From Cryobacterium sp. BB307 (lineage in GTDB: Bacteria > Actinomycetota > Actinomycetes > Actinomycetales > Microbacteriaceae), in contig NZ_JAANZA010000002.1 of the NCBI RefSeq assembly GCF_012274275.1, positions 124,001 through 188,000 on the forward strand: a stretch of 64,000 nt of DNA, written 5' to 3'. Below are positions 1-8,324 of the stretch, piece by piece. Made by a program: the position numbers and the translations under genes. Each line of letters starts with the position of its first letter. Positions within the stretch are counted from its first letter, which is position 1. The notes under the pieces were generated by a model. The model had not been told where the DNA came from and ran no database searches. It saw only the letters and a program-made list of their open reading frames with translations.

Positions 1-1277
1 ACGGTGTCGCCGGTCTCGGCCGTAGCCACCTTGGTGAGCGCGCAGATGTCACCCGCCACGGCGAATGAGACGGCACGCAGGCTGGAACCGAACGGAGCCT
101 GCAGGTGCGTGACCCGCTCGTCGCTGTCGTGATCCTGATGGCCGCGATCCTCCAAACCGTGTCCGCCGATGTGCACTGTCGAGTTCTCTCGCACCGTGCC
201 GGAGAAAACGCGCAGCAGGCAGACCCTCCCCAGGAATGAGTCGATCGCCGTGCTCACCACCTCACCGACCAACGGACCGGCCGGATCACAGGTGAGTGGC
301 CCCACCGGATTGCCATCGAGATCCGTCACGGGCGGCACCTCGCGCTCGAGCGGCGAGGGGAACGCGCGCGTCATCACCTCAAGCAGTTCATCGATGCCGA
401 CACCGGTTTGGGCGGAGGTCGGCAACACCGGGTAGAAGGAACCGCGCGCCACGGCGGTCTCCAGATCGCTGATCAAGATGTCGAGGCCGACGTCCTCCCC
501 GCCGAGGTAGCGGTCCATCAGCGTCTCGTCCTCGCTCTCGGCGATGATCCCCTCGATGAGCGTCCCGCGGGCGGCATCAGCTGCCGCGAGTTCGCTCGCA
601 TCCGCCGGCCGGGTCGTGGGGGGTCCCCCTTCCGGGCGGTAGTCCGACACACTGCCGGACAGCAGCCCCTGCAAGCCGATGATCACGCCGTCGGCGCGCA
701 CGGGAAGGTAGAGCGGCAGCACCCCGCCTCCGAAGGCTTCCTGACACCCCATGAGCACCGCCTCGTAGTTGGCGCGGGGATGGTCGATTCTGCTGATGAC
801 GACGGCTCGCGGCATCCCGACGTGCTCGCACTCGGCCCACAGCGCGGTGGTCGCCGCGTCCACGCCGTCGACAGCCGACACCACGAACAGCGCAGCATCC
901 GCCGCCCGCAAGCCGGCACGAAGGTCGCCGATGAAGTCCGCATATCCCGGGGTGTCGAGCAGGTTCACCTTGATCTCATCGACCGCGAACGGCAACACCG
1001 ACAGGGCGACAGAGCGCTGCTGGTGAATCTCGGACGGGTCGGAGTCGCTAACCGTTGTGCCGTCGACTATCGAGCCCATGCGGGAGATGACCCCGGTGGC
1101 CGCGAGCAACGATTCGGCCAGCAGTGTCTTGCCTGCGCCGGATCGACCCACCAGGGCGATGTTGCGGATGTTGTCTGGCCTACTGGCCGACACCACCGGT
1201 GATGCAGTGCCGCGCGAAACCTCCGCACCGCTCCGGCCGGTGTTCTTGGCGGTGCCGTTAGTGCCTTTCGCGGACAT
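1..1277 (-). CDS. Elongation factor G-like GTPase (FusA2 type), C-terminus beyond the window
   Basis: The first about 425 residues of an EF-G-like translational GTPase. A P-loop GRSGAGKT lies near residue 45 and a G3 motif DTPGYADF near 105. The G4 position reads SRID rather than the canonical NKxD. The segment between reads HQQRSVALSV where true EF-G has a QERGITI-like motif, as in the FusA2/EF-G2 paralogues of actinobacteria. A domain-II-like beta region follows. The start ATG is preceded by AGGGAG at good spacing. The gene is divergent from the RraA-like gene. FusA2 proteins bind GTP, but their role on the ribosome is not settled. The family call is firm, the function is not. Confidence 0.85.
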   Translation of the reverse strand, partial: MSAKGTNGTAKNTGRSGAEVSRGTASPVVSASRPDNIRNIALVGRSGAGKTLLAESLLAATGVISRMGSIVDGTTVSDSDPSEIHQQRSVALSVLPFAVDEIKVNLLDTPGYADFIGDLRAGLRAADAALFVVSAVDGVDAATTALWAECEHVGMPRAVVISRIDHPRANYEAVLMGCQEAFGGGVLPLYLPVRADGVIIGLQGLLSGSVSDYRPEGGPPTTRPADASELAAADAARGTLIEGIIAESEDETLMDRYLGGEDVGLDILISDLETAVARGSFYPVLPTSAQTGVGIDELLEVMTRAFPSPLEREVPPVTDLDGNPVGPLTCDPAGPLVGEVVSTAIDSFLGRVCLLRVFSGTVRENSTVHIGGHGLEDRGHQDHDSDERVTHLQAPFGSSLRAVSFAVAGDICALTKVATAETGDT

Positions 1278-1360
1278 AGGAACTCCCTAGGTCGCCTGCG
1301 CTGTCTGCACGTCTGACTAGATTTGACACCCAGAACGGCTGAACGGCAAGGGGAGGACGA

Positions 1361-2044
1361 ATGTCAGAAGTGATTCCAGCAACCGCGGCGATCGCCGACG
1401 CGGCACTTCGGCTCGGTATCGACGTGCGGCCAGGGCCGGTCGCGCTGCGTCCGGCCGTCCCCGGCGCCGCTTTCGCCGGCCCGGCCCGACCAGTCACACA
1501 CCTCGGAAGCGTTGACGTCATCCTTGAGACGATCGACGCGGCATCCCCGGGCGACGTGCTGGTGGTCGACAACGGCGGGCGAATGGATGAGGCGTGCGTC
1601 GGCGACCTGGTCGTTCTAGAGGCGCTTATGGCCGGGCTGAGCGGTGCCGTGATCTGGGGACTGCACAGAGACACCAGGCAGTTGATCGAAATCGGGCTGC
1701 CGTTGCACAGCCTCGGTGCCCTCCCGTTCGGTCCGCGCCGTGTGCCACCCGGCGGGAGCGCGATGCCGGTCGCCGTGCTTGATTCAGTGACGGTGACACC
1801 CGCGTACTTTGTCGTCGGTGATGACGACGGGGTGCTGTTCTTCGAGGCACAGCACCGGGACGCGCTGTTCGAGACCGCCCGGCAGATTCAGCGCAACGAG
1901 ACTGCGCAGGCGGACAAGATGCGGGGAGGGCTGAGCCTCCGCCAGCAGCTGGATTACGCCGGCTATCGGGCTCGTCAAGCGGTCGACCCGGCCTACACCC
2001 TTCGTCGGCACCTGGTCGAACGGGGCAACTCGATCGAGACGTGA
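1361..2044 (+). CDS. RraA-family protein (HMG/CHA aldolase-like)
   Basis: A 227-residue member of the RraA/demethylmenaquinone methyltransferase-like fold, which includes 4-hydroxy-4-methyl-2-oxoglutarate aldolases and regulators of RNase E. Family hallmarks are visible: the VVDNGGRMDEACVGDL stretch (about residues 68-83) and GAVIWGLHRDT (about 95-105), whose Gly-x-x-x-Arg/Asp residues normally hold the metal and carboxylate. The start ATG follows a strong GGGGAGGA ribosome binding site. The stop overlaps the start of a tiny downstream frame (GTGA), which suggests translational coupling. Without a catabolic neighbourhood the substrate cannot be named. Confidence 0.8.
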   Translation: MSEVIPATAAIADAALRLGIDVRPGPVALRPAVPGAAFAGPARPVTHLGSVDVILETIDAASPGDVLVVDNGGRMDEACVGDLVVLEALMAGLSGAVIWGLHRDTRQLIEIGLPLHSLGALPFGPRRVPPGGSAMPVAVLDSVTVTPAYFVVGDDDGVLFFEAQHRDALFETARQIQRNETAQADKMRGGLSLRQQLDYAGYRARQAVDPAYTLRRHLVERGNSIET

Positions 2045-2205
2045 TTCGCGAGAGCCGCAAGCGGATGGAACGGGGGATGCAGGACATCATCCGGAACCCG
2101 GGGGAGCGCACGCCAGAGCTCATGGACGAGATCATGGCCGCCACGGAAGCTCCAGGCGCCATCGAGATCATGGCGGTGCTGGTCAGCTCGCTCGAGCTCA
2201 AGTGA
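2041..2205 (+). CDS. Small hypothetical protein (54 aa), coupled to the RraA-like gene
   Basis: A short frame starting at GTG that overlaps the upstream stop as GTGA, the standard translational-coupling arrangement. It encodes a basic amphipathic N-terminus (IRESRKRMERGMQDIIRNPG) followed by a Met/Ala/Glu-rich helix (LMDEIMAATEAPGAIEIMAV). No membrane segment or known motif is visible. It ends just before the convergent START-domain gene. An internal ATG at 2065 would give 46 residues. I do not recognise it. It may be a true small protein or the remnant of a longer one. Confidence 0.4.
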   Translation: MIRESRKRMERGMQDIIRNPGERTPELMDEIMAATEAPGAIEIMAVLVSSLELK

Positions 2206-2212
2206 CAAGAGG

Positions 2213-2689
2213 CTACTTGTAAAGGCCCTCGCGCAGGTTGATTCCGTGCTCGAGCCACGCCTTCATCGCGATGAGCATTCCGGTCCAGCCCTCGCAGTTG
2301 CCGAATGCGCTCTTCGCTCCTTCCCTCGTGGCAGTCCACGCAGACTCGGTGATCGTCACCAGAGTTCGCGTGTCGTCATCGATCGGTTCGAATTCGAAGG
2401 TTGTGGTCGTCGTCCCGTCGGGGCTGCTTGTCGAGTTGCCGTCCCAGCGCACGACGATCCGTCGCGGCGGATGCGCTTCGACGACGGTGACCGGGAAGGC
2501 GCCGGGGAAGTCGTGGAAGTCCCAGGTCACGTCGCCGCCTGGCTCGAGCCGACCGCGAGCGCCGCCGGTCGTGAAGTACTTCGACAGCTGTTCGGGGTCC
2601 GCGACCGCCTCGTAGACCTCGGTGCAGGGGAACGCGATGCGCCCGGAGACGGTGAAGGAGAGTTCTTCCAGGGGAGTGTCCGCAGTCAT
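2213..2689 (-). CDS. SRPBCC / AHSA1-like (START-fold) protein
   Basis: 158 residues with the Activator-of-Hsp90-homologue-1-like layout: an N-terminal strand (FTVSGRIAFPCTEVYEAV), the helix 'DPEQLSKYFTTGGARG', a central WDFHDFPG strand, the IVVRWDG motif, and a C-terminal helix 'CEGWTGMLIAMKAWLEHG'. The fold makes a hydrophobic ligand pocket, and the family covers toxin-resistance and small-molecule binding proteins. I place the start at the ATG at 2689 because a CAGAAT -10-like hexamer lies 6 nt upstream, fitting a leaderless transcript. It is divergent from the VOC gene. The ligand is unknown. Confidence 0.75.
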   Translation of the reverse strand: MTADTPLEELSFTVSGRIAFPCTEVYEAVADPEQLSKYFTTGGARGRLEPGGDVTWDFHDFPGAFPVTVVEAHPPRRIVVRWDGNSTSSPDGTTTTTFEFEPIDDDTRTLVTITESAWTATREGAKSAFGNCEGWTGMLIAMKAWLEHGINLREGLYK

Positions 2690-2760
2690 GGGGCAATTCT
2701 GCACGGAAGCAGCGCCGGTCGACCGTGACAGAGTGGAGACAATCAGGAAGGAGACCCGAC

Positions 2761-3132
2761 ATGCAGCTCGGTGCATTCTCGATCAGCCTCACAGTCAAGG
2801 ACATCAACGCATCACGGGAGTTCTACGAGAAGCTCGGTTTCGAACAGTTCGGCGGCGACATCGCCCAGAACTGGCTCATCATGAAGAGCGGCGACGCCAT
2901 CGTCGGACTGTTCCAGGGCATGTTCGAACGCAACATGCTGACCTTCAATCCGGGCTGGAATGCCGACGCCAAGGAAGTCGACCCGTTCACCGACGTGCGC
3001 GAACTGCAGCGGCGACTGAAGGAATCCGGGATCACGATCGCGACGGAAGCGGATGAGCAGTCCGAGGGCCCAGGCTCGTTCATCGTCGTCGATCCGGATG
3101 GCAACCCGATCTTGTTCGACCAGCACCGCTGA
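2761..3132 (+). CDS. VOC-family (glyoxalase/bleomycin-resistance fold) protein
   Basis: 123 residues with one full beta-alpha-beta-beta-beta VOC repeat pair: the opening strand 'GAFSISLTVKDINASREFYEKLGF' and a closing 'FIVVDPDGNPILFDQH'. The family includes glyoxalase I, dioxygenases and antibiotic-binding proteins. The C-terminal Glu that usually binds metal is replaced by Asp in LFDQH. The ATG at 2761 follows AAGGAGA at proper spacing; an in-frame upstream start has no such site. It lies between a START-fold gene and a GyrI-like gene, both probable small-molecule binders, but no common substrate can be inferred. Confidence 0.8.
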   Translation: MQLGAFSISLTVKDINASREFYEKLGFEQFGGDIAQNWLIMKSGDAIVGLFQGMFERNMLTFNPGWNADAKEVDPFTDVRELQRRLKESGITIATEADEQSEGPGSFIVVDPDGNPILFDQHR

Positions 3133-3171
3133 GTCGGCGGGCCACACGGCACGCGGCGGGAGAATCGCCAG

Positions 3172-3786
3172 GTGGACAAGTACGACGTCAAGGCGGCGCA
3201 TAAGGCGCTGTACGCACCCTCGTCGAAGGACTTTGCGATCGTGGACGTTCCGGCGATGCGCTACCTCGCGTTCGACGGTCATGGCAATCCCAACACATCA
3301 GCGCTGTACGCGGAGGCGATTGAGGCCCTGTACGGCGTCGCGTACACGGTGAAGTTCGCCAGCAAGGCGGCCGGCCGGGATTTCGCGGTCGCTCCCCTTG
3401 AAGCGCTATGGCGAGCCGACGATCCAGCGGTCTTCGCCTCGGGCGACAAGGACGCCTGGGACTGGACGCTGCTGATCAACCAACCCGACTGGATCACGGA
3501 CGACGCCGTCGCATCCGCCGTCGCCAAGGCACGCGCCAAGAAGCCGCTGTCCGCACTCGATCGACTCCGACTGCTGTCGCTGACAGAGGGTACGTCGGTG
3601 CAGATCCTGCACGTCGGACCCTACGACGACGAGGCGCCGACGCTGCACAGGCTCCATCACGAGTACCTGCCCGCGCACGGGCTGACCTTCAACGGCGACC
3701 ACCACGAGATCTATCTCAACGATGCGCGGCGCACCGCACCGGCCAAGCTCAGGACGGTGCTGAGACAGCCGGTCAGACCCGCATAG
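3172..3786 (+). CDS. GyrI-like small-molecule-binding domain protein
   Basis: 204 residues resembling stand-alone GyrI-like proteins. The N-terminus MDKYDVKAAHKALYAPSSKD leads to a DVPAMRYLAFDGHGNPN strand. A later segment, 'VQILHVGPYDDEAPTLHRLH', matches the GyrI-like signature (H-x-G-P-Y-x-x-E). The end, 'HHEIYLNDARR', is the usual closing strand. These domains form cyclic-nucleotide or drug-type pockets and often occur without a DNA-binding part, as here. The GTG start has no Shine-Dalgarno sequence but has GAGAAT 6 nt upstream, so a leaderless start is possible. It is convergent with the next gene. Confidence 0.75.
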   Translation: MDKYDVKAAHKALYAPSSKDFAIVDVPAMRYLAFDGHGNPNTSALYAEAIEALYGVAYTVKFASKAAGRDFAVAPLEALWRADDPAVFASGDKDAWDWTLLINQPDWITDDAVASAVAKARAKKPLSALDRLRLLSLTEGTSVQILHVGPYDDEAPTLHRLHHEYLPAHGLTFNGDHHEIYLNDARRTAPAKLRTVLRQPVRPA

Positions 3787-3812
3787 GCGGGCTGACCGAC
3801 CGGATACCAGCG

Positions 3813-4244
3813 TCAGGCCGCCTGCGCCGTTGCCCTCGCGCGGATGAAGCGGCGTGTCGGGGGAGCCAGCTCAAGGCCGACGACGATTAGGGCGACAACG
3901 CCGAAGCTGATCGCCTCGGTCTCCTGGATGGTTACCAGCTTGACCACGGTGAACAGCGCCATGAAGATCGCCCAGGCGATGACGCCCGCCCGGCCCGTGG
4001 CGCTTCCCCTGAGTTGGGCGATGACGGCGGCGACCCCGATCAGGGAGAGGTAGCCGTACATCGAGAGGAAGGTCGCATCCACAGGGTCGTAGCCGTCGAG
4101 TCCGGAGAAGAAGACGGCACCGTACGTGCCGACCGACGCCAGGAGAATGGTGAGGACCGTGGCGATGATCACGGTCACGGGCGGGCGAGCGGATGTCTCG
4201 CTGGGGTCAGCGGACAGGTGCTCTGAGGTCGTATTGGTTGTCAT
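3813..4244 (-). CDS. Hypothetical four-helix membrane protein (143 aa)
   Basis: A small integral membrane protein. After a polar N-terminus rich in Thr and Ser, four hydrophobic segments can be seen: VTVIIATVLTILLASVGTYG (about 30-50), a segment around FLSMYGYLSLIGVAAVIAQL (about 66-87), AGVIAWAIFMALFTVVKLV (about 93-112) and ISFGVVALIVVGLEL (about 118-132). The C-terminal tail is Arg-rich and probably cytoplasmic. There is no recognised domain. It is divergent from the histidine kinase gene, with about 110 bp between them. Function unknown. Confidence 0.6.
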   Translation of the reverse strand: MTTNTTSEHLSADPSETSARPPVTVIIATVLTILLASVGTYGAVFFSGLDGYDPVDATFLSMYGYLSLIGVAAVIAQLRGSATGRAGVIAWAIFMALFTVVKLVTIQETEAISFGVVALIVVGLELAPPTRRFIRARATAQAA

Positions 4245-4354
4245 GGGATAACGGTGCCGTCGGTCGAGTCCCAATCGGCAGTGGTGCTCGTCCTATCTTC
4301 AGTCGGGACTTCCTGTCCCGTGCTGTTGCGCGCGTTCGCCGCCATAATGAGCGA

Positions 4355-6361
4355 ATGGGAGCGGTCGGGGGTGTTGTTGCGGTCGCTGCCGGCCTGCTCG
4401 GCGGACTGCTCCACGCGGTCAACGCCGCATCCGATCGGGTGCACACCCCGTCGTTCTGGTTCATGGGGCTCTCCACCGCCGTGGCCTACGGTGCTGTCTC
4501 GGTCATGCTGCGCCGCAGCGATGCCGTCTGGATTCGCCGGGTCACCGCCGTGATCGGGGCAACTTCGGGAGTTGCGCTCTTAGCGATGGAATGGGCTTGG
4601 CTGGGCGACGTTGCGCTCGCCGGTTTCGCCCTCTGGCTCGGCACCTGGCTGTGGGTTGTCGCCTATGTTGCGATCCTCACGGTGCTCCCGCATGTGCTGC
4701 CGCACGGTCAGCTCACGGCCTCTCGGTGGCGCCCCGCATTCTGGCTCTCGGTCGCCACGCTGGTGGTCGCTTCGGCGATGTGGGCGATGACGCCGTACGA
4801 CCAGCAGGACTTTTCCGTTCAACTTCGCGACCTGGTGAACCCGATCGGTTCGCCGCTGGCGACTCATCCCGCGCCGGTGATCGCTGTCGGCGCCTTGCTG
4901 GTGCTGTCCACCGGGTTGGCGATTGCGTCCCTCGCCGCGCGCTGGCGTCGCTCGACCGGTGTGTCGCGCCAACAGCTCAAGTGGCTGCTGCTCGGGGTCA
5001 CCGCAACGCTGGCACTGGCCGGCCTGGCCCGCCTCTTCCCCGCGGGACCGACCGAGGTCATCGCGGGCCTGGCCATGCTCCCGGTGCCTCTAGCGTTGGC
5101 GGTCGCAGTGCTCCGCCACGGACTGTGGGAGATCGACACCGTCATCTCCCGCTCCATCACCTACACGGCGCTTTCTGTCGCGGTGATCCTCATCTACCTG
5201 ACCGCCGTCTGGTTGCTTGGCAGCACCGTCGGAGATTGGATCGGAGCCCCGGTTGTGGCGACCGCGTTGGCGGCACTGGTCGCGCTGCCGTTGCACGCGC
5301 AACTGCAGCGTTGGGTCAACCTGCGAGTGCACGGCGATGTCGAGGAACCGCACGTGGCGCTTGCCAGGCTCGGCGAACGGTTGGCCGCTGCATCGGACCC
5401 GCAGGAGCTGTCGACGAAGGTGTTGCCTGCGGTCGTTGAACAGGTCACCAGATCGCTGCGAGCATCCGGTGCCGAACTCACCCTCGTCAACGGCACAGTC
5501 GCGAGCTTCGGCACGCCGATCGAAGCGGACGCCACAGACGGCGTCACCCGGGTGCCGCTCACCTACGGCGGGGTCCCCAGTGGTGAGCTGGCGGTGCACC
5601 GGCCGGGTGGGCTGGATGCCTCCGACCGACTGGTGCTCGACCGGCTGGCGACGCAAGCGGGCGTCGCGGCTCACACGGTGATGCTGGCGCACGAAGTGCA
5701 GCGGGCGCGTGAGGCGATCGTCGTCGCCAGGGAGGAGGAGCGGCGCCAGTTGCGGCGCGACCTTCACGACGACATCGGGCCAGCGCTCGCCGCGCTCGCG
5801 TTGCAGGCGGAAGCGGCGCTGAGTGTGCCATCGGCCGACCCTGACGTCGCATCCGGGTTGATCGCCCGGCTGGTGCCCCGGTTGAACGCGACCGTGGCCG
5901 ACCTGCGTGCGCTGGTGCATGATCTGCGCCCGCCGAACCTGGACGAGTTCGGCCTGGCCGCATCCGTGCACGACCTTGCCTCCCACCTGACGACGCCGGA
6001 TGCTCTGGTCACCGCGGAGGTCGCCGCCCTTCCCGAGCTGTCCGCCGCCCTCGACGTTGCCGCCTACCGGATCGTGTCGGAAGCGGTGACGAACGCCGTG
6101 CGCCATTCCGGTGCCTCCGTCATCGCGATCCGACTGGCGTTTGAGGACAACGCACTTGCGATCACGGTAGTGGACGACGGTGGCGGCCTGCCCGCGGTGC
6201 CGGCGAACGGATTCGGCCTCACCTCGATGAGGCTGCGCGCGGAGGAGTTGGGTGGCCAATTGAGCCTTACGACCGGAGCATCAGGAACGCAGGTCACCGC
6301 GCGAATTCCGTTGCTGTCGCCTGCGCGAGCCGGTGCGCAGCAGGTTGCGAGCCTCTCGTGA
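4355..6361 (+). CDS. Membrane sensor histidine kinase, NarL/LiaS-type (HisKA_3)
   Basis: 668 residues. The N-terminal third has about eight to nine membrane helices, with no large extracellular sensor. A GAF-like region follows (about 340-440), then the dimerisation helix with the phospho-acceptor His at about residue 471 in RRDLHDDIGPALAAL, and a HATPase_c domain with an N-box near 577 (EAVTNAVRHSGA) and G-boxes DDGGGLPA and GFGLTSMRLRAEELGG. It phosphorylates the response regulator encoded next, whose GTG start overlaps its stop. I chose the ATG at 4355 because CATAAT lies 6 nt upstream (leaderless) and longer versions begin in a polar stretch overlapping the divergent gene. Confidence 0.88.
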   Translation: MGAVGGVVAVAAGLLGGLLHAVNAASDRVHTPSFWFMGLSTAVAYGAVSVMLRRSDAVWIRRVTAVIGATSGVALLAMEWAWLGDVALAGFALWLGTWLWVVAYVAILTVLPHVLPHGQLTASRWRPAFWLSVATLVVASAMWAMTPYDQQDFSVQLRDLVNPIGSPLATHPAPVIAVGALLVLSTGLAIASLAARWRRSTGVSRQQLKWLLLGVTATLALAGLARLFPAGPTEVIAGLAMLPVPLALAVAVLRHGLWEIDTVISRSITYTALSVAVILIYLTAVWLLGSTVGDWIGAPVVATALAALVALPLHAQLQRWVNLRVHGDVEEPHVALARLGERLAAASDPQELSTKVLPAVVEQVTRSLRASGAELTLVNGTVASFGTPIEADATDGVTRVPLTYGGVPSGELAVHRPGGLDASDRLVLDRLATQAGVAAHTVMLAHEVQRAREAIVVAREEERRQLRRDLHDDIGPALAALALQAEAALSVPSADPDVASGLIARLVPRLNATVADLRALVHDLRPPNLDEFGLAASVHDLASHLTTPDALVTAEVAALPELSAALDVAAYRIVSEAVTNAVRHSGASVIAIRLAFEDNALAITVVDDGGGLPAVPANGFGLTSMRLRAEELGGQLSLTTGASGTQVTARIPLLSPARAGAQQVASLS

Positions 6362-7002
6362 CAACACGCGTACTCGTGGTCGACGACCATCCGCTCTACC
6401 GTGAAGGGCTGGTGAGCGTGATCGCCACCATGGCGGGCAGCGAAGTGGTCGGCGAAGCTGCCGACGGCGCTGAAGCGGTGCGCCTTGCCCACGAACTTCA
6501 GCCGGACGTCGTAATCATGGACCTGAACCTGCCGGTGGGCAGCGGTGTCGAGGCGACTCGGCAGCTTATCGGGGTGTCGGAACACAGCGCGGTGCTGGTG
6601 CTCACCATGCTCGAAGGGGACGACTCCATCTTTGCCGCACTGCGGGCCGGCGCTCGCGGTTACCTGCTGAAGGGCGCGGACCGCTCCGAGATCGAACGCT
6701 CCATCGCTGCTGCTGCACGCGGTGAGGTCGTGTTCTCGCCGGCGATTGCCGAACGGGTGCTGTCGTTCTTCGCAGGCGGGGGCAAGCCGGATGCGAGACC
6801 GTTCCGGGCGCTGACCGCGCGTGAGCATGAAGTGCTGGATCTGGTCGCCAGGGGGTTGACCAATGCGGAGGTGGCTCGCCGTCTGTTCGTGAGCGACAAG
6901 ACCGTGCGCAACCACGTTTCGAATGTGTTCGCCAAGCTTCAGGTGACGGGACGCGCTGAGGCCGTCGCGCGGGCCCGCGACGCAGGTCTAGGCGGGGTCT
7001 AG
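6358..7002 (+). CDS. NarL/LuxR-family response regulator
   Basis: 214 residues. The receiver domain has acidic residues D9-D10 and phospho-acceptor D55 (VVIMDLNLP), a conserved Thr in VLTMLEG and Lys in YLLKGADR. A LuxR-type helix-turn-helix occupies about residues 148-205 (LTAREHEVLDLVARGLTNAE and VSDKTVRNHVSNVFAKL). It starts at GTG overlapping the stop of the kinase gene (GTGA), so the pair is translated as one unit. It should bind promoter DNA as a phosphorylated dimer. Targets are unknown, and the adjacent VOC gene is only a positional candidate. Confidence 0.92.
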   Translation: MTTRVLVVDDHPLYREGLVSVIATMAGSEVVGEAADGAEAVRLAHELQPDVVIMDLNLPVGSGVEATRQLIGVSEHSAVLVLTMLEGDDSIFAALRAGARGYLLKGADRSEIERSIAAAARGEVVFSPAIAERVLSFFAGGGKPDARPFRALTAREHEVLDLVARGLTNAEVARRLFVSDKTVRNHVSNVFAKLQVTGRAEAVARARDAGLGGV

Positions 7003-7117
7003 CGCCGTAAGCCTTCCATGAGCGTTTTCAGGGCGGGCGCGTACGGTCACCTTGCCGGTGCGAGGGGATCTGCATCGTGGCGGATTCCGGTCTCCGCGGC
7101 AGAAGGGTGACACCGCC

Positions 7118-7495
7118 ATGACTGGGCGAGTTGTGCATTTCGAGATCCCGGCGGATGACTTCGATCGGGCAACGGAGTTCTACCGCTCCGCGTTCGGCTG
7201 GGACATCAGCCCAGTGCCTGACATCGACTACGCGATGCTGGGGACGACACCGTCCGACGAGAATGGTGCGCCGACGGATTCCGGAGCGATCAACGGCGGT
7301 TTGATGTTGCGCGACGCGGACCGGAAGAGCCCCATCGTCACCATCGACGTCGACGACATCGAGCAGGCACTGGAGAAGATCACGACGCTTGGTGGCCGGA
7401 TGGTCATGCCCAAGCAGGATGTCCTGGGGATGGGTTACAGCGCGTACTTCACCGACAGCGAAGGCAACTTGATGGGGTTGTGGCAGAACGCCTGA
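7118..7495 (+). CDS. VOC-family protein, glyoxalase-like
   Basis: 125 residues in the 'enzyme related to lactoylglutathione lyase' style: RVVHFEIPADDFDRATEFYR at the start, GLMLRD and PIVTIDVDD in the middle, and a closing YFTDSEGNLMGLWQN. His at residue 7 and the C-terminal strand fit the fold, but full metal ligands are not evident. The ATG at 7118 is preceded by AGAAGGG. It lies downstream of the two-component system and convergent with the F420-reductase-like gene. Probably a small-molecule binding or detoxification protein; substrate not inferable. Confidence 0.8.
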   Translation: MTGRVVHFEIPADDFDRATEFYRSAFGWDISPVPDIDYAMLGTTPSDENGAPTDSGAINGGLMLRDADRKSPIVTIDVDDIEQALEKITTLGGRMVMPKQDVLGMGYSAYFTDSEGNLMGLWQNA

Positions 7496-7506
7496 CCCGG
7501 CTCATT

Positions 7507-8229
7507 TCACATTCCGGCGCGCCCAGTGTCCCCGGGCGTCTCCGCTCTGGCCCGGGCGACCACCATTCCGCGCGCCGACCTGGGGAAACGTTCGAGCATC
7601 GCCCGCACTTCGTCAGCATTGACGTCCGCACCGAACAGTTCAGCATGCGGTTCGAGCCGGATGCCTTCGGCCAGCGGGCCCGCGATCACCGGATCGAACC
7701 CGAAGGCGTCGACCAACTTCGCGACGGCTGACAGGTCAGCAGGATCGTCGCCGGCGATGGCGATGGCCTTGCGCCCCGGTTGGCCTGCTGGACGTGCCTC
7801 GTCCTCCAGGTCGTGATAGCCCATGTGATTGAAGGCCTTCACGACGCGGGACTCTGGAAGGTACGCCTGAACGATTTCGCTCGAGGATGTGCGCGGGTCC
7901 GTGAACTCAGTGCGGATGCCGTCGGCCTCCCACCAGTAGTTCATGGCGTCGATGACAAGCTTGCCGCGCAGTTCATCAGCGGGAACCGTCCGATACTTTC
8001 CGAGGGGCAGCGCGAGGATCACGATATCGGCTCGCGCGGCGGCCTCCGATGCGGTTGTGGCCTCAGCGCCGTTGCTCAACACATCGACGCTCAGAGCGAG
8101 TCTCGCCGGATCGCCCGTACTGGCAATGAGCACGTGGTAGCCGGCGGCGACCGCGAGCCGGGCGAGCACGGGACCGACCTTGCCGGCGCCGAGGATGCCG
8201 ATGGTGCTGCGCTTGACCGTGTCGTTCAC
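7507..8229 (-). CDS. NADPH-dependent F420 reductase-like / NAD(P)-binding oxidoreductase
   Basis: 240 residues. The N-terminal dinucleotide fold has [20 protein letters not shown] (Gly-x-Gly-x-x-Gly at about residues 13-18), then '[17 protein letters not shown]' and 'VIDAMNYWW', which match the F420H2:NADP+ oxidoreductase-like family. '[19 protein letters not shown]' is the typical central segment. The family transfers hydride between NADPH and F420 or other acceptors, but several members have lost F420 binding, so the acceptor is uncertain. The start is GTG. The gene is divergent from the RibD/DHFR-like reductase, another NADPH enzyme type. Confidence 0.8.
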   Translation of the reverse strand: MNDTVKRSTIGILGAGKVGPVLARLAVAAGYHVLIASTGDPARLALSVDVLSNGAEATTASEAAARADIVILALPLGKYRTVPADELRGKLVIDAMNYWWEADGIRTEFTDPRTSSSEIVQAYLPESRVVKAFNHMGYHDLEDEARPAGQPGRKAIAIAGDDPADLSAVAKLVDAFGFDPVIAGPLAEGIRLEPHAELFGADVNADEVRAMLERFPRSARGMVVARARAETPGDTGRAGM

Positions 8230-8310
8230 GTTGTGGATCCCCGATCACTGGTTGCGTCGTCTGACTAGCTTCCATTCTCGAGTCTTGGCGCCGGTGTCGG
8301 GGGCTTCTTC

Positions 8311-8316
8311 TAGAGT
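8311..8316 (+). promoter_or_regulatory. Putative -10 element (TAGAGT), leaderless start of the RibD-like gene
   Basis: TAGAGT ends 8 nt before the ATG at 8325 and no Shine-Dalgarno sequence intervenes, so transcription probably begins at or next to the start codon. No clear -35 is visible. Confidence 0.45.
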
Positions 8317-8324
8317 CTTACCGC

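Noticed and set aside
5090..6259. A minus-strand open frame of 389 codons
   Set aside because: Antisense to the histidine kinase catalytic region; low-complexity product rich in Arg, Gly and Asp.
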